From Olleya sp. Bg11-27 (GTDB lineage: Bacteria > Bacteroidota > Bacteroidia > Flavobacteriales > Flavobacteriaceae), in the NCBI RefSeq assembly GCF_002831645.1, contig NZ_CP025117.1:186001-250000 (forward strand): DNA of 64,000 bases, in the 5' to 3' direction. Both the position numbers and the translations under genes were made by a program. Numbering within the stretch: the stretch's first letter is position 1; each line of letters opens with the position of its first letter. The notes beneath the pieces are model-generated. The model had not been told where the DNA came from and did no database searches. It saw nothing but the letters and a program-made list of their open reading frames with translations. Below are positions 18,246-27,200 of the stretch, piece after piece.

Positions 18246-18886
18246 AACGTAGTATTGTAATTATAGACGACCATATTTTAATAGCAAATGCATTAAGTAG
18301 TATTATTTCTAATTTTAGCCAATTTGAAGTATTATATGTTTGCGAAAACGGTCAAGATTTTCAAGACAAACTTCAAAAAAAGAATACAGTACCAGATCTT
18401 GTTCTACTAGATATTAGCATGCCGATTATGGATGGTTTTGATACTGCTAAATGGATCAAGGCAACGCACCCTGATATTTTAATAATGGCGTTAAGTATGC
18501 AAGATGATGATGACAGCTTAATTAAAATGATAAAAAATGGAGCTAAAGGTTATATGCTTAAAAACGTACACCCTACTGAACTTGAAAAAGCCTTAAATAC
18601 TATTGTTGACAAAGGCCATTACTTTCCAGAATGGGCAGCAAGCAAATTGTTTACAAGCATTAGTGAAGATACCATTGATGCCAAATTAAAAATTAAAATA
18701 TCCGATCGCGAGACTGAGTTTCTTAAATACACTATTACTGAAATGACCTATAAACAGATTTCAGAAAAAATGTATTGCAGCCCGAGAACGGTTGAAAATT
18801 ATAGAGATAGTCTATTTGAAAAATTAGAACTTAAAACTAGAGTCGGCTTAGCGGTATATGCCCTTAAAAATGGATATACAGAATGA
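18242..18886 (+). CDS. LuxR/NarL-family response regulator
   Basis: This protein of 214 residues has a receiver domain (about 1-120) with acidic pair Asp9-Asp10, phosphoacceptor Asp57 in LVLLDISMP and the conserved Lys in GYMLKN. A helix-turn-helix of the GerE type occupies about 148-214 (ISDRETEFLKYTITEMTYKQ, then CSPRTVENYRDSLFEKL). It overlaps the kinase gene by 4 bp. A 14-bp inverted-repeat motif lies upstream of this operon and of the two units at 19-24 kb, making this regulator the best candidate for binding it. That link is inference. Confidence 0.93.
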   Translation: MKRSIVIIDDHILIANALSSIISNFSQFEVLYVCENGQDFQDKLQKKNTVPDLVLLDISMPIMDGFDTAKWIKATHPDILIMALSMQDDDDSLIKMIKNGAKGYMLKNVHPTELEKALNTIVDKGHYFPEWAASKLFTSISEDTIDAKLKIKISDRETEFLKYTITEMTYKQISEKMYCSPRTVENYRDSLFEKLELKTRVGLAVYALKNGYTE

Positions 18887-19216
18887 CAATACGCACACTT
18901 TATCAATTAGCATTCTAAATTGTTTGTATTCTGTTCATATTTCAACATAGAATAAAATTTATTGCTTTCCTTTTTTTTATTTGAATACAGCATTATTCAA
19001 TCTCTTATCAATTCATTTACAACGTAATTGATATTATTTATCATTTAAACAAGCCTTAAAATCATTTCTTACAACTCCTATTCTAACGCAAATTCACACA
19101 TAACTAGAACGTTGTAATCACATCTTTTTGCTACTGATTGAAGTTAAAAACATTACTTTTTAGACTGCAATTATTTGATGTAATCACCAGACTTACAAAC
19201 CATATTAAAGACAAAA
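18887..19216. other. Intergenic stretch without a recognisable gene
   Basis: About 330 bp of AT-rich sequence lie between the response regulator and the convergent gene's terminator. I see no open frame with coding character, no RNA fold of a known type and no tandem repeat. Confidence 0.6.
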
Positions 19217-19244
19217 GCCCATCTAAATTGTGATTTAGATGGGC
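19217..19244 (-). terminator. Terminator of the propeller-like gene
   Basis: GCCCATCTAAAT and ATTTAGATGGGC form a perfect 12-bp stem with a 4-base loop. On the minus strand the stem is followed by TTTTG, consistent with ending the gene that stops at 19268. Confidence 0.8.
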
Positions 19245-19267
19245 ATTACTATTGAAGTATTACATAT

Positions 19268-20929
19268 CTAATCTTCCGTGATCTCTAAAGGAAATTCTAC
19301 TTTACCATTAGTCTTTACAGATTCTAAGCTAATACTATCAAAGCAATACTCTACTTCTAAAATATAATTACCAGCAGTATCATTTGCTCTATTAATCATA
19401 GCAAACTCTCTAGTTTGACAAGAGCAAGGCTCTAAACAATCTAAATTTACAAATCGATCTGGAACAATATGAATTTTATCTAAAGGATGAATATCTGGCG
19501 TCAATGTCACTTTTGTAATTCTTAATCCGTTGTACTTAATATCTTTAAATGTATTACACACTGTAAGATAAAACACTTCGGTATCATGCTCTTCTATTTG
19601 ATCATTTATTCCATCTCCCCAATGAAAAGAAAAACAAGGTTTAAAATCGACTCCATTTGTTATTGCATTTAATTTACAATGCTCCATAAATGGGTCTGGA
19701 CAATTTTGATCACTCTTAATTGTATTATACTTTGTTTTTGCTCTCTCAATAAGTTCTTCGTTTTGCGATTCTGCCTCATCATTACATCCTGTACACCCAC
19801 AACCACAATCATCATCTGGACATGGATTTGAAATAAGGTTTGGCAACCCTAAATATCCGAGAGTCCCTTTCTGTAAAGTAATATAATCAATATCTACAGT
19901 GCAGCCAAGACCGACAATATTTGGTTTTAAAATAGCGCCCAAAGAATTTTCGTTATCCTTTACAATATAAATTTTACCATCAGGCCCCAATTGTAATGCT
20001 CCGATAGCATATCTCTCTTCTTTATTCTTAAACGCACCAACCTCTATTGACACCGGAGAATTACTTGTTAAATCCACCTGAAAAACACGACCTTCCCTTC
20101 TTCCAGAAACGAGATTAGCATAGTATAACAAGTTATTATCTGGAGAAAACTCAACACCGTACACTGTTGTATTATCTGAAGTTGTGATTGGAATATCAAT
20201 ATTAACTACTCCCACTATATCTATAACACCAGTAGCAGGATCAAAATCATAAACTAACACGTTCCCTTTTTTACCATTAGCCAATGCCAACTTAGTACCA
20301 TTAGGACTTCCTTTTAAATATCCGATTTCAACTATTTTCTGATTCATAGGCAAATCATACTCATGGATCACACCTGAAGCAGTAATTTTTAAAATCCTAA
20401 AAACTCCTGATCCCTCACTTGTTGATACTATTCCTTTTTGCAACACAGTAATTAACCAAAAATCTTTACAATTACTATGCTGTACTGCCGTTATTTTTTC
20501 GCACGGAGAAAACCCGGTAGTACTAGGTAGTGTCATAAGATTTGATAAAGGCGTAAAACTCCAAGTTGATGAAGATAAATCAATTAAAACACCATTTAAA
20601 TGATTAAATGGCCCTGAAGCATTTGACGAACCATCCATCGTAAAAACATAATACTCATTATTACTTCCTGGATTAGGAACAATAATTGCTGATTGTGTTG
20701 ATGAAAAATCACCTTGTAACCCGGTCATTTTAACTGTATGGGTATTATCCCAAACTGACATTCCATCTGTATAAAATAAAAGATTTCCATTGTCATCTGA
20801 AATTGATGCACATCCTTCTTTTGCGGATCCAACCGAACCTATTGCGGTAGCTACAGAAGTTGGTGGGTTTGTAGAAAAGTCTAAGCCTGCTTTATTTCCA
20901 AAAGCCCAATTTTGATTAATTTTTGACAT
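19268..20929 (-). CDS. Beta-propeller-like protein of the 'NQNW-FG' type, without a signal peptide
   Basis: This 553-residue protein begins NQNWAFGNKAGLDFS and continues with EGCASISDDNGNLLFYTDG, STQSAIIVPNPGSNNEYYVF and ANGKKGNVLVYDFDPATG. This repeated-strand pattern opens many large T9SS-secreted flavobacterial proteins. Here it starts at residue 4 with no signal peptide, and there is no C-terminal sorting domain. After the propeller (about residue 370) comes a Cys-rich linker, CPDDDCGCGCTGC. The C-terminal domain (about 410-553) is unknown to me and has several more cysteines. Its upstream region resembles that of the S74/C10 operon next door. Function is unknown; a cytoplasmic or non-classically exported location is implied. 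Confidence 0.75.
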   Translation of the reverse strand: MSKINQNWAFGNKAGLDFSTNPPTSVATAIGSVGSAKEGCASISDDNGNLLFYTDGMSVWDNTHTVKMTGLQGDFSSTQSAIIVPNPGSNNEYYVFTMDGSSNASGPFNHLNGVLIDLSSSTWSFTPLSNLMTLPSTTGFSPCEKITAVQHSNCKDFWLITVLQKGIVSTSEGSGVFRILKITASGVIHEYDLPMNQKIVEIGYLKGSPNGTKLALANGKKGNVLVYDFDPATGVIDIVGVVNIDIPITTSDNTTVYGVEFSPDNNLLYYANLVSGRREGRVFQVDLTSNSPVSIEVGAFKNKEERYAIGALQLGPDGKIYIVKDNENSLGAILKPNIVGLGCTVDIDYITLQKGTLGYLGLPNLISNPCPDDDCGCGCTGCNDEAESQNEELIERAKTKYNTIKSDQNCPDPFMEHCKLNAITNGVDFKPCFSFHWGDGINDQIEEHDTEVFYLTVCNTFKDIKYNGLRITKVTLTPDIHPLDKIHIVPDRFVNLDCLEPCSCQTREFAMINRANDTAGNYILEVEYCFDSISLESVKTNGKVEFPLEITED

Positions 20930-20945
20930 AATTATAGTTATAATC

Positions 20946-21079
20946 CTACTCTATATTACAGTTTTCGGTTCCCTGTCTATTATGAGACAAATTTCGGAAC
21001 ATACTGGTTTCAAATCACAGAGCATAACACCCTAATTATCAGTATAAATTAACCTATATTTCTTTAGGTTATTTAACCT
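20946..21079 (-). promoter_or_regulatory. Upstream control region of the propeller-like gene, sharing blocks with the S74 gene
   Basis: Written on the plus strand, three blocks occur in the same order as upstream of the gene at 23705. CTACT...CAGTTTTCG is at 20946-20967, CATAACACCC at 21023-21032 and AGGTTATTTAACCT at 21066-21079. The last is a perfect 6+2+6 inverted repeat. No TAnnTTTG element is evident near the start, so a different sigma factor or an activator is possible. Confidence 0.55.
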
Positions 21080-21105
21080 GTATTGTAATTGTTAAGAGCA
21101 AAAAA

Positions 21106-21131
21106 AATACTCACCAATTTTGATGAGTATT
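21106..21131 (-). terminator. Terminator of the S74-C10 operon
   Basis: AATACTCA and TGAGTATT form an 8-bp stem. On the minus strand it is followed by eight T. It lies 33 bp past the protease stop codon. Confidence 0.75.
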
Positions 21132-21163
21132 TTCTATTTTGAATGATGATGTTTATTGTTATA

Positions 21164-22660
21164 TTAATTGGGTCCGTTACAATCTTCTATACTCACATGT
21201 AATTGCGCACCCAAATCCACTATTGTTCCTGCGTTTAAGGTGACTGTATTTCCTCCTATAAAAAAGGCTTCAGAACCGCTATTAAGTTGCACAGAGTTCC
21301 CTGCTCCTGCAACCGTCAAATCTATTAATGCTTGCTCTACAGTTACAGTACCATTTACATAAGTATTAGTAGGCACTTGATAATAAGTTGGTAAATCACA
21401 ATTAGGTCTAATATTTGTAGCACAATTTTGAGAATTAGCATAAGTTGTATTTAGATACTCACTATTAGCATCGGTAGTAAAAATATAATAAAACCCATCG
21501 GAATTCCCTCCAAAACCAAGGCTAGCAAAAAAGTAATTATCACACTCATACCCGGTATACAAAAAGCAATGACCACCACCGTTATTATAACCTGCAGCTA
21601 ATACTGGTCTTTCATTATCCAAAGAGTTTCTTAGTCTACTTTTAAATAGTGTGGCAGAACTAGTGGTTACATAATCCGTACTTGGATTCCACACATAGTC
21701 AAAATGATCCACTAAATCTTGTGCCCAATTAGCACTACTTCCATAAGTCCCTCCAGAGTACCAATTCATTCTCGCTGCTACTCCTAAATTAAAAGTTAAG
21801 AAACCTACTTCATTTCTTTCGTCGGAACACACATCTGTATAATATAACCAATCGTTAGAAGAGCTATTTCCAAATCCATCAGCAGGACCTTGACGTTGTA
21901 AGGCATATGGCATACGATCGTAATCAAAAGCTTGAGTTGCAAAATCAGAACTAACCGTTTGTCCCACAGCACTACCAATAGCCATAGTGTGTGTACCAGT
22001 GCCAACTCCCACAAAAGGGTGTCTAAAAAAAGCACATATCTGACTCAATGCAGTTGGAACACAAGTCCCACCAATACCATCATTAAAATTAGAGGCATTT
22101 GGGGCTAACGGAGCTAATGGCGTAACACAATTATAAATATTTGTCCATCCAGCCCATCTTGAAGTACCGTATTGCTCCAATAAAGAAGGGTACAATGTAC
22201 TTTGACCAGAACAATCTGCAATACTAGATGTCGTTAAAATTGTATTCCATTGCTCAGAGGCTAATTCCATTGCTACTCCTGTAGCGTTATGAATATTAAT
22301 AGCTTCATTATAGGCCTTTAAAAAATGCTGAGCGCCATCAATTCGGCGATCACTGTTAAAAATAGATTTATCGTTGTAAGCTAACACTGGAATGACAAGG
22401 TTAGTTGCTGGTACTATCGCAAAGCCCCCTTCTTTAAAATTGAAGACGTATAACGTTAGTGATTTACCTACTTTTACTTCAACATTTGTAAACGAAGCCG
22501 TTTTATCGACTGTTTTATCGTAACCTTTAGCATTCATCCAATTTTCAGCTACCTTACTTGCAACTTCAAAAGACACAAAACCTGAACTTGTATTTTGCGC
22601 CGGCATCAAATGAGTTCCTAAACAACAAAAAAAGAGTATATTAATAATTTTAGTTTTCAT
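21164..22660 (-). CDS. Secreted C10-family (streptopain-like) cysteine protease
   Basis: The protein has 498 residues from the start at 22660, which gives a signal peptide (about 1-21, cut near MPAQN). A Spi-type propeptide follows (FVSFEVASKVAENWMNAKGY), then the catalytic domain. Cys200 lies in GGTCVPTALSQICAFFRHP and His364 in GGGHCFLYTGYECDNYFF, the C10 dyad region. The C terminus (about 440-498) is a short beta module with FIGGNTVTLNAGTIVDLGAQ and no obvious T9SS sorting domain. An upstream in-frame ATG at 22741 would overlap the preceding gene and hide the signal peptide, so it is rejected. The start is 7 bp after the S74 gene stop, so the two are one operon. Confidence 0.88.
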   Translation of the reverse strand: MKTKIINILFFCCLGTHLMPAQNTSSGFVSFEVASKVAENWMNAKGYDKTVDKTASFTNVEVKVGKSLTLYVFNFKEGGFAIVPATNLVIPVLAYNDKSIFNSDRRIDGAQHFLKAYNEAINIHNATGVAMELASEQWNTILTTSSIADCSGQSTLYPSLLEQYGTSRWAGWTNIYNCVTPLAPLAPNASNFNDGIGGTCVPTALSQICAFFRHPFVGVGTGTHTMAIGSAVGQTVSSDFATQAFDYDRMPYALQRQGPADGFGNSSSNDWLYYTDVCSDERNEVGFLTFNLGVAARMNWYSGGTYGSSANWAQDLVDHFDYVWNPSTDYVTTSSATLFKSRLRNSLDNERPVLAAGYNNGGGHCFLYTGYECDNYFFASLGFGGNSDGFYYIFTTDANSEYLNTTYANSQNCATNIRPNCDLPTYYQVPTNTYVNGTVTVEQALIDLTVAGAGNSVQLNSGSEAFFIGGNTVTLNAGTIVDLGAQLHVSIEDCNGPN

Positions 22661-22667
22661 ATCTATT

Positions 22668-23705
22668 TTATTTAGAAATAACAAAACGTCTAGTCTTAAG
22701 CACTTTCCCTTCCACAACCATACTATATAGGTATATTCCATTTTGCAATTTTTCTGACGAAATCTCTAAAACTTGATCTAATCCAACCTTTAATGCAATT
22801 GTGTTAAGTGCTTTACCTTGCAAATCACTAATCATTAAAATTCCGTCTCCATAAGATTCTGGTAAAGAATATTTAATCTTTGCTGTATCTGCAAAAGGGT
22901 TTGGTATATTCTGAGATAAACTAACACTTATATTTTCTTCAATAAAAGCACCCTCTTTTTGCTTTTCTAGTACTTCATTTAAAACTGTTAATTGTTCTTC
23001 TAAAGCCTTAATTTGCGATTGTTGTTCTTTCATCGCTTCAACTAATAACGCAGTAATCGTATGATACTCTAACGATTTATAACCACTAGATGTAGTATTA
23101 ACAACCTCTGGGACAACCGCTTCAACGTCTTGAGCAATAAAACCTAATTGTTTTCCGTTTGGTAAACCTGAAGTAATATCAACCTGCTCATCCCCTTCTT
23201 TTATTAGCACCCCTTTTTTCCAGCTAAAATTAACACCCTGTAACTTCAGGACTTTATCCAAACTACCTTCTAATTTTGTTATATTTTCCTTTAAGTTTCT
23301 ATCGGAAAAATACCCTCCTCCTGCTAAGCTAGCATAACCATACACGTTTAAAGCTCCGAAAACAGATACTTTTCTAGATGACGCATCACTATGACTATAT
23401 CCTGGAAATAAGATCATTTCATGAGCTCCATTATCAGCAATAAGATGGTTGATTCCGCTAAGATTATTAGAAGTAAACCGTATTTGTCCTCCCCAACCAG
23501 CATTAGTATTATTCAAATTCATAATTTCTAATCGACTTTTTACACTTGTCGAACCATTTACCGAAAGCTTTGTAGTAGCATAAGGAAAAGATGAATTACC
23601 ACCTCCAACTATTGTATTTCCGTTTTGTAATACTTGCAATTGAGCAGTTGCAGTTGTTACCATTGTCAAGCTTATTGCAATGGCTAAAATTGTTATTAGT
23701 TTCAT
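22668..23705 (-). CDS. Secreted protein with S74 intramolecular-chaperone domain and T9SS sorting domain
   Basis: This protein of 345 residues has a signal peptide at 1-21. A beta-rich N-terminal part follows to about residue 130. The Peptidase_S74 domain starts at SDRNLKENI (Ser134, Asp135, Lys139) and continues through GFIAQDVEAVVPEVV. A coiled coil covers about 218-250. The end is a type A T9SS domain (IPNPFADTAKIKYSLPE, then KVLKTRRFVISK). S74 domains fold trimeric beta-helix fibres in phage tail spikes and can release themselves by cleavage at the Ser. Here the order places the S74 domain before an outer-surface sorting tag. It is co-transcribed with the C10 protease. Confidence 0.85.
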   Translation of the reverse strand: MKLITILAIAISLTMVTTATAQLQVLQNGNTIVGGGNSSFPYATTKLSVNGSTSVKSRLEIMNLNNTNAGWGGQIRFTSNNLSGINHLIADNGAHEMILFPGYSHSDASSRKVSVFGALNVYGYASLAGGGYFSDRNLKENITKLEGSLDKVLKLQGVNFSWKKGVLIKEGDEQVDITSGLPNGKQLGFIAQDVEAVVPEVVNTTSSGYKSLEYHTITALLVEAMKEQQSQIKALEEQLTVLNEVLEKQKEGAFIEENISVSLSQNIPNPFADTAKIKYSLPESYGDGILMISDLQGKALNTIALKVGLDQVLEISSEKLQNGIYLYSMVVEGKVLKTRRFVISK

Positions 23706-23726
23706 AATTATTTGGTTTTTTGTTGT

Positions 23727-23888
23727 CTACTATATTATACAGTATTCGACGTCTCTGTTTTTAAATTATTGATTAATAGTACATTTCGAAATACAGCACA
23801 AATCTCTAAAAACCAACAACATAACACCCCAGTCGTTCCACGTTAAAAACCAAAAAATTAAACCCTTAATTTTCAGGTCATTTAACGC
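23727..23888 (-). promoter_or_regulatory. Upstream control region of the S74-C10 operon
   Basis: Plus-strand blocks shared with the region at 20946-21079 are CTACT...CAGTATTCG at 23727-23748, an ATTTCGAAA stretch near 23784, CATAACACCC at 23820-23829 and AGGTCATTTAACGC at 23875-23888. Order and approximate spacing are the same. The element closest to the gene reads TGTATAATATAG in the gene's direction rather than TAnnTTTG. Confidence 0.55.
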
Positions 23889-24239
23889 TAAGACAATTCT
23901 ATTTTTTATAATCCGTATTTATTTTCTAACAGCAACCAATATTTAGAACTAACCAACATTACAATCATTTTCTATGACACCCAGATTCGATTATCTTACT
24001 TATTGTTCATTTTTTTTAAAACTAAAATCTACATAAATAGATCGTATTCGCTTAGAATTTATAATAGCTATAGTTCTCTATATATTTTTTATAACTTTCT
24101 TAAAAATGAAGTTCTTTAGTTTTTAAAGAAATTGTAATTTGCAGATTGCAATTTCAATGAGACTTTTTTCATATTTAGAATTAAAGACTCTTCGACTGCG
24201 CTTAGAGTGACATCACCTTTCTAATTAAAAACAATTACA
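23889..24239. other. Intergenic stretch upstream of polA, with a short dispersed repeat
   Basis: About 350 AT-rich bp contain no gene that I can support. GAAATTGTAATTTGC and GCAATTTC around 24128-24155 can form a hairpin. At 24187-24212 lies ACTCTTCGACTGCGCTTAGA plus GTGACA, a relative of the repeat at 44261-44285. The polA promoter must lie here, but no exact TAnnTTTG is visible close to the gene. Confidence 0.55.
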
Positions 24240-27095
24240 ATGTCAGATAACAAACGTGTATTTCTAGTAGATGCTTTTGCCTTAATTTTTCGTGGCTATT
24301 ATGCCTTTATAAAAAACCCAAGAATCAATTCTAAAGGCGTCGATACGTCTGCGGTTATGGGATTTATGAATTCACTTTTAGACGTCATTAAACGCGAAAG
24401 ACCAGATCATTTAGCCGTTTGTTTTGATAAAGGAGGAAGTGCGGACAGAGTCGAAATGTTTGAAGCATACAAAGCCAATCGTGACGAAACACCGGAAGCC
24501 ATAAAAATTGCAGTCCCTATTATCCAAGAGATTTTAAAAGCCATGCATATTCCTATTATGGTAAAAGCAGGTTTTGAAGCCGATGATGTTATTGGTACGC
24601 TAGCAAAACAAGCCGAAAAAGAAGGTTACCAAACCTTTATGGTCACACCAGATAAGGATTTTGCACAATTAGTAAGCGAAAACATTTTTATGTATCGCCC
24701 AATGTTTGGTGGCGGATATGAAACTTGGGGAATCCCAGAAGTACAGAAAAAGTTTGAAGTTACAGATCCATTACAAGTTATTGACTTTTTAGGAATGATG
24801 GGAGATGCCAGTGATAACATTCCGGGTTTACCAGGGGTTGGAGAAAAAACAGCCAAAAAGTTTTTAGCTGCTTATGGTAGTATGGAAAATCTTTTAGACA
24901 ACACACACGAGCTAAAAGGTAAAATGAAAGAAAAGATTGAAGCCAATAAAGAGCTAGGCTTACTATCTAAAAAACTGGCGACTATTATGCTAGATGTACC
25001 GGTGACTTTTAATGCTAAGGATTTTGAATTAGACCAACCCGACATCCCGAAAGTAGTTGAGATTTTTCAAGAGTTAGAATTTAGAAGACTAATAGATAAT
25101 TTTACAAAAACATTTACTTCCGGAGCAGAAGCAACAGCTATTGCAAACGGCGAACCTTCAGAGAAAAAGACACCAAAAGTCACACCTAAAGAAGCAGAAA
25201 GTGCTGGAGCAGGTCAATTCAATTTGTTTGGAGGCGACCCAAGTTCCGCGACAGCGACAACAACAGACGATAGCTTTGCACGCAAAACAGCCGCAACCAA
25301 CAGCCACTTCTACCAAAGCGTCGCACCAGGAATGGCAACCACATTATTTATTAAAAACTTAATGAGCCAAACGTCTGTGTGTTTTGATACCGAAACCACA
25401 GGTTTAAACCCATTAATAGCAGAATTGGTTGGGATTGCATTTTCATGGGAAACCGGTAAAGGCTTTTACCTACCGTTTCCTGAGGACCAAACGGAAGCGC
25501 AAGCCATAATCGAAACGTTACGACCATTTTTTGAAGACCAAACCATTCAGAAAACAGGACAGAATTTAAAATACGATATTAAAGTATTAGCCAAATACAA
25601 CCTGCAAGTTAGAGGACCATTATTTGACACTATGTTAGCGCATTATTTAATTAATCCAGACATGCGTCACAATATGGATATTTTGGCTGAAACGTACTTA
25701 AACTATACGCCAATTTCTATCACAGAATTGATTGGTAAAAAAGGAAAGAATCAACTCTCAATGCGCGATGTTCCGTTGGAGAAACAAACAGAATATGCGG
25801 TTGAAGATTCTGATATTACTTTACAATTAAAAGAACATTTTGAAAAAGAATTAGGAGAAGCTAACACCAAAAAGTTATTCACAGATATTGAAGTACCATT
25901 ACTACGCGTATTAGCTGCAATGGAACTGGAAGGTATTAATCTGGATGTAGACTTTTTAAACAGTTTGTCTGAAGATTTAAACAAAGACATAGACACATTA
26001 GTTGCAAAAATTTACGAAGTCGCTGGCGAAGAATTTAATATTGCCTCTCCAAAGCAATTAGGAGTCATCCTTTTCGAAAAATTAAAACTGGTAGACAAAC
26101 CTAAAAAGACCAAAACTGGTCAATATAAAACGGGAGAAGATATCTTATCTGCTTTAGCAAAAGAGCACGAGATTATTAGAAACATCTTAGAATATCGTGG
26201 GTTAGCAAAACTAAAAAGCACGTATGTGGATGCCTTACCACTTCAGGTGGAAGAAGCAACAGGTCGTGTACACACAGACTATATGCAAACCGTTGCTGCT
26301 ACAGGACGTTTAAGTAGTAACAACCCTAACTTACAAAATATCCCGATACGTACAGAACGTGGACGTCAAGTGCGTAAAGCCTTTATACCACGTAATGACG
26401 ACTACATTTTATTAGCTGCCGATTATAGCCAAATAGAACTGCGTATTATTGCTGCGTTAAGTGAAGAGGAGACCATGATTGAAGCCTTTAAAAACGGAGA
26501 AGATATTCACGCCTCTACCGCCTCTAAAGTTTTTAATGTGCCTTTAGAAGAAGTGACCAGAGACCAACGTAGTAACGCCAAAACCGTAAACTTCGGGATT
26601 GTGTATGGTGTGTCTGCTTTTGGATTAAGTAACCAAACCGATTTATCGCGTGGTGAAGCCAAAGAGCTTATTGACACCTATTACGAAACCTACCCAAAGC
26701 TTAAAAAATACATGAGCGCTCAAGTCGAGTTTGCGCGTGATAATGGGTATGTAAAAACCGTTTTAGATCGTAGACGTTATCTAAAAGATATTAATAGCGC
26801 TAACGCTATTGTGCGTGGTGCTGCGGAGCGTAATGCGGTTAATGCACCAATACAAGGTAGTGCTGCAGATATTATTAAAATTGCCATGATTAACATCTAT
26901 AACAAACTAGAAGCTGGTAATTATAAAACCAAAATGCTATTACAAGTACATGATGAATTGGTTTTTGATGTCTTTAAACCTGAATTAGAGGAAATGAAAA
27001 CATTAATTAAAACCGAAATGGAACAAGCCTTTAAAATGGAAGTGCCTTTGGATGTGGAATTGGATACTGGTTTGAATTGGTTGGAGGCGCATTAA
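24240..27095 (+). CDS. polA: DNA polymerase I
   Basis: This 951-residue replication and repair polymerase has three domains. The 5'-3' exonuclease/flap domain covers about 1-300 (VFLVDAFALIFRGYYAF; VTPDKDFAQLV; GLPGVGEKTAKKFL). A low-complexity linker spans about 300-350. The 3'-5' exonuclease has an intact CFDTETTGLNPL, so proofreading is probably active. The polymerase domain carries DYSQIELRI, RSNAKTVNFGIVYGVS and the catalytic VHDELVFDV. It ends in GLNWLEAH. It is monocistronic. Its last 40 bp recur in degenerate form at about 27551-27590 on the far side of a small insertion. Confidence 0.98.
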   Translation: MSDNKRVFLVDAFALIFRGYYAFIKNPRINSKGVDTSAVMGFMNSLLDVIKRERPDHLAVCFDKGGSADRVEMFEAYKANRDETPEAIKIAVPIIQEILKAMHIPIMVKAGFEADDVIGTLAKQAEKEGYQTFMVTPDKDFAQLVSENIFMYRPMFGGGYETWGIPEVQKKFEVTDPLQVIDFLGMMGDASDNIPGLPGVGEKTAKKFLAAYGSMENLLDNTHELKGKMKEKIEANKELGLLSKKLATIMLDVPVTFNAKDFELDQPDIPKVVEIFQELEFRRLIDNFTKTFTSGAEATAIANGEPSEKKTPKVTPKEAESAGAGQFNLFGGDPSSATATTTDDSFARKTAATNSHFYQSVAPGMATTLFIKNLMSQTSVCFDTETTGLNPLIAELVGIAFSWETGKGFYLPFPEDQTEAQAIIETLRPFFEDQTIQKTGQNLKYDIKVLAKYNLQVRGPLFDTMLAHYLINPDMRHNMDILAETYLNYTPISITELIGKKGKNQLSMRDVPLEKQTEYAVEDSDITLQLKEHFEKELGEANTKKLFTDIEVPLLRVLAAMELEGINLDVDFLNSLSEDLNKDIDTLVAKIYEVAGEEFNIASPKQLGVILFEKLKLVDKPKKTKTGQYKTGEDILSALAKEHEIIRNILEYRGLAKLKSTYVDALPLQVEEATGRVHTDYMQTVAATGRLSSNNPNLQNIPIRTERGRQVRKAFIPRNDDYILLAADYSQIELRIIAALSEEETMIEAFKNGEDIHASTASKVFNVPLEEVTRDQRSNAKTVNFGIVYGVSAFGLSNQTDLSRGEAKELIDTYYETYPKLKKYMSAQVEFARDNGYVKTVLDRRRYLKDINSANAIVRGAAERNAVNAPIQGSAADIIKIAMINIYNKLEAGNYKTKMLLQVHDELVFDVFKPELEEMKTLIKTEMEQAFKMEVPLDVELDTGLNWLEAH

Positions 27096-27106
27096 TTTAA
27101 TAGTTT

Positions 27107-27192
27107 GGGCGTTACCCGAAAAAGGGTCAGGCTATACGTTGCAAGTCCTCGTTCGTGCCTCACTGTGGGCTTTCCACTACTATCCTTAACGC
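27107..27192. repeat. Structured intergenic repeat with inverted ends, directly after polA
   Basis: The element begins GGGCGTTACCCG and ends CCTTAACGC, so GCGTTA and TAACGC are inverted at its ends. The interior holds GTCAGGCTATACGTTGCAAG and GGGCTTTCCACTACTATCC. The right part resembles CCACTACTACCGCTTAC in the element at 62386-62500, so both look like members of one dispersed family. The orientation does not fit an integron attC site. Confidence 0.6.
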
Positions 27193-27200
27193 AAATAAAT

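Noticed and set aside
18887-19216. Small gene or ncRNA after the response regulator
   Set aside because: No frame or stable fold stands out from the AT-rich background.
22661-22741. C10 protease start at 22741
   Set aside because: It would overlap the S74 gene and replace the signal peptide with a reading of that gene in another frame.
27107-27192. Integron attC site
   Set aside because: The ends are GCGTTA...TAACGC, the reverse of the RYYYAAC...GTTRRRY order of attC, and no integron integrase is present.
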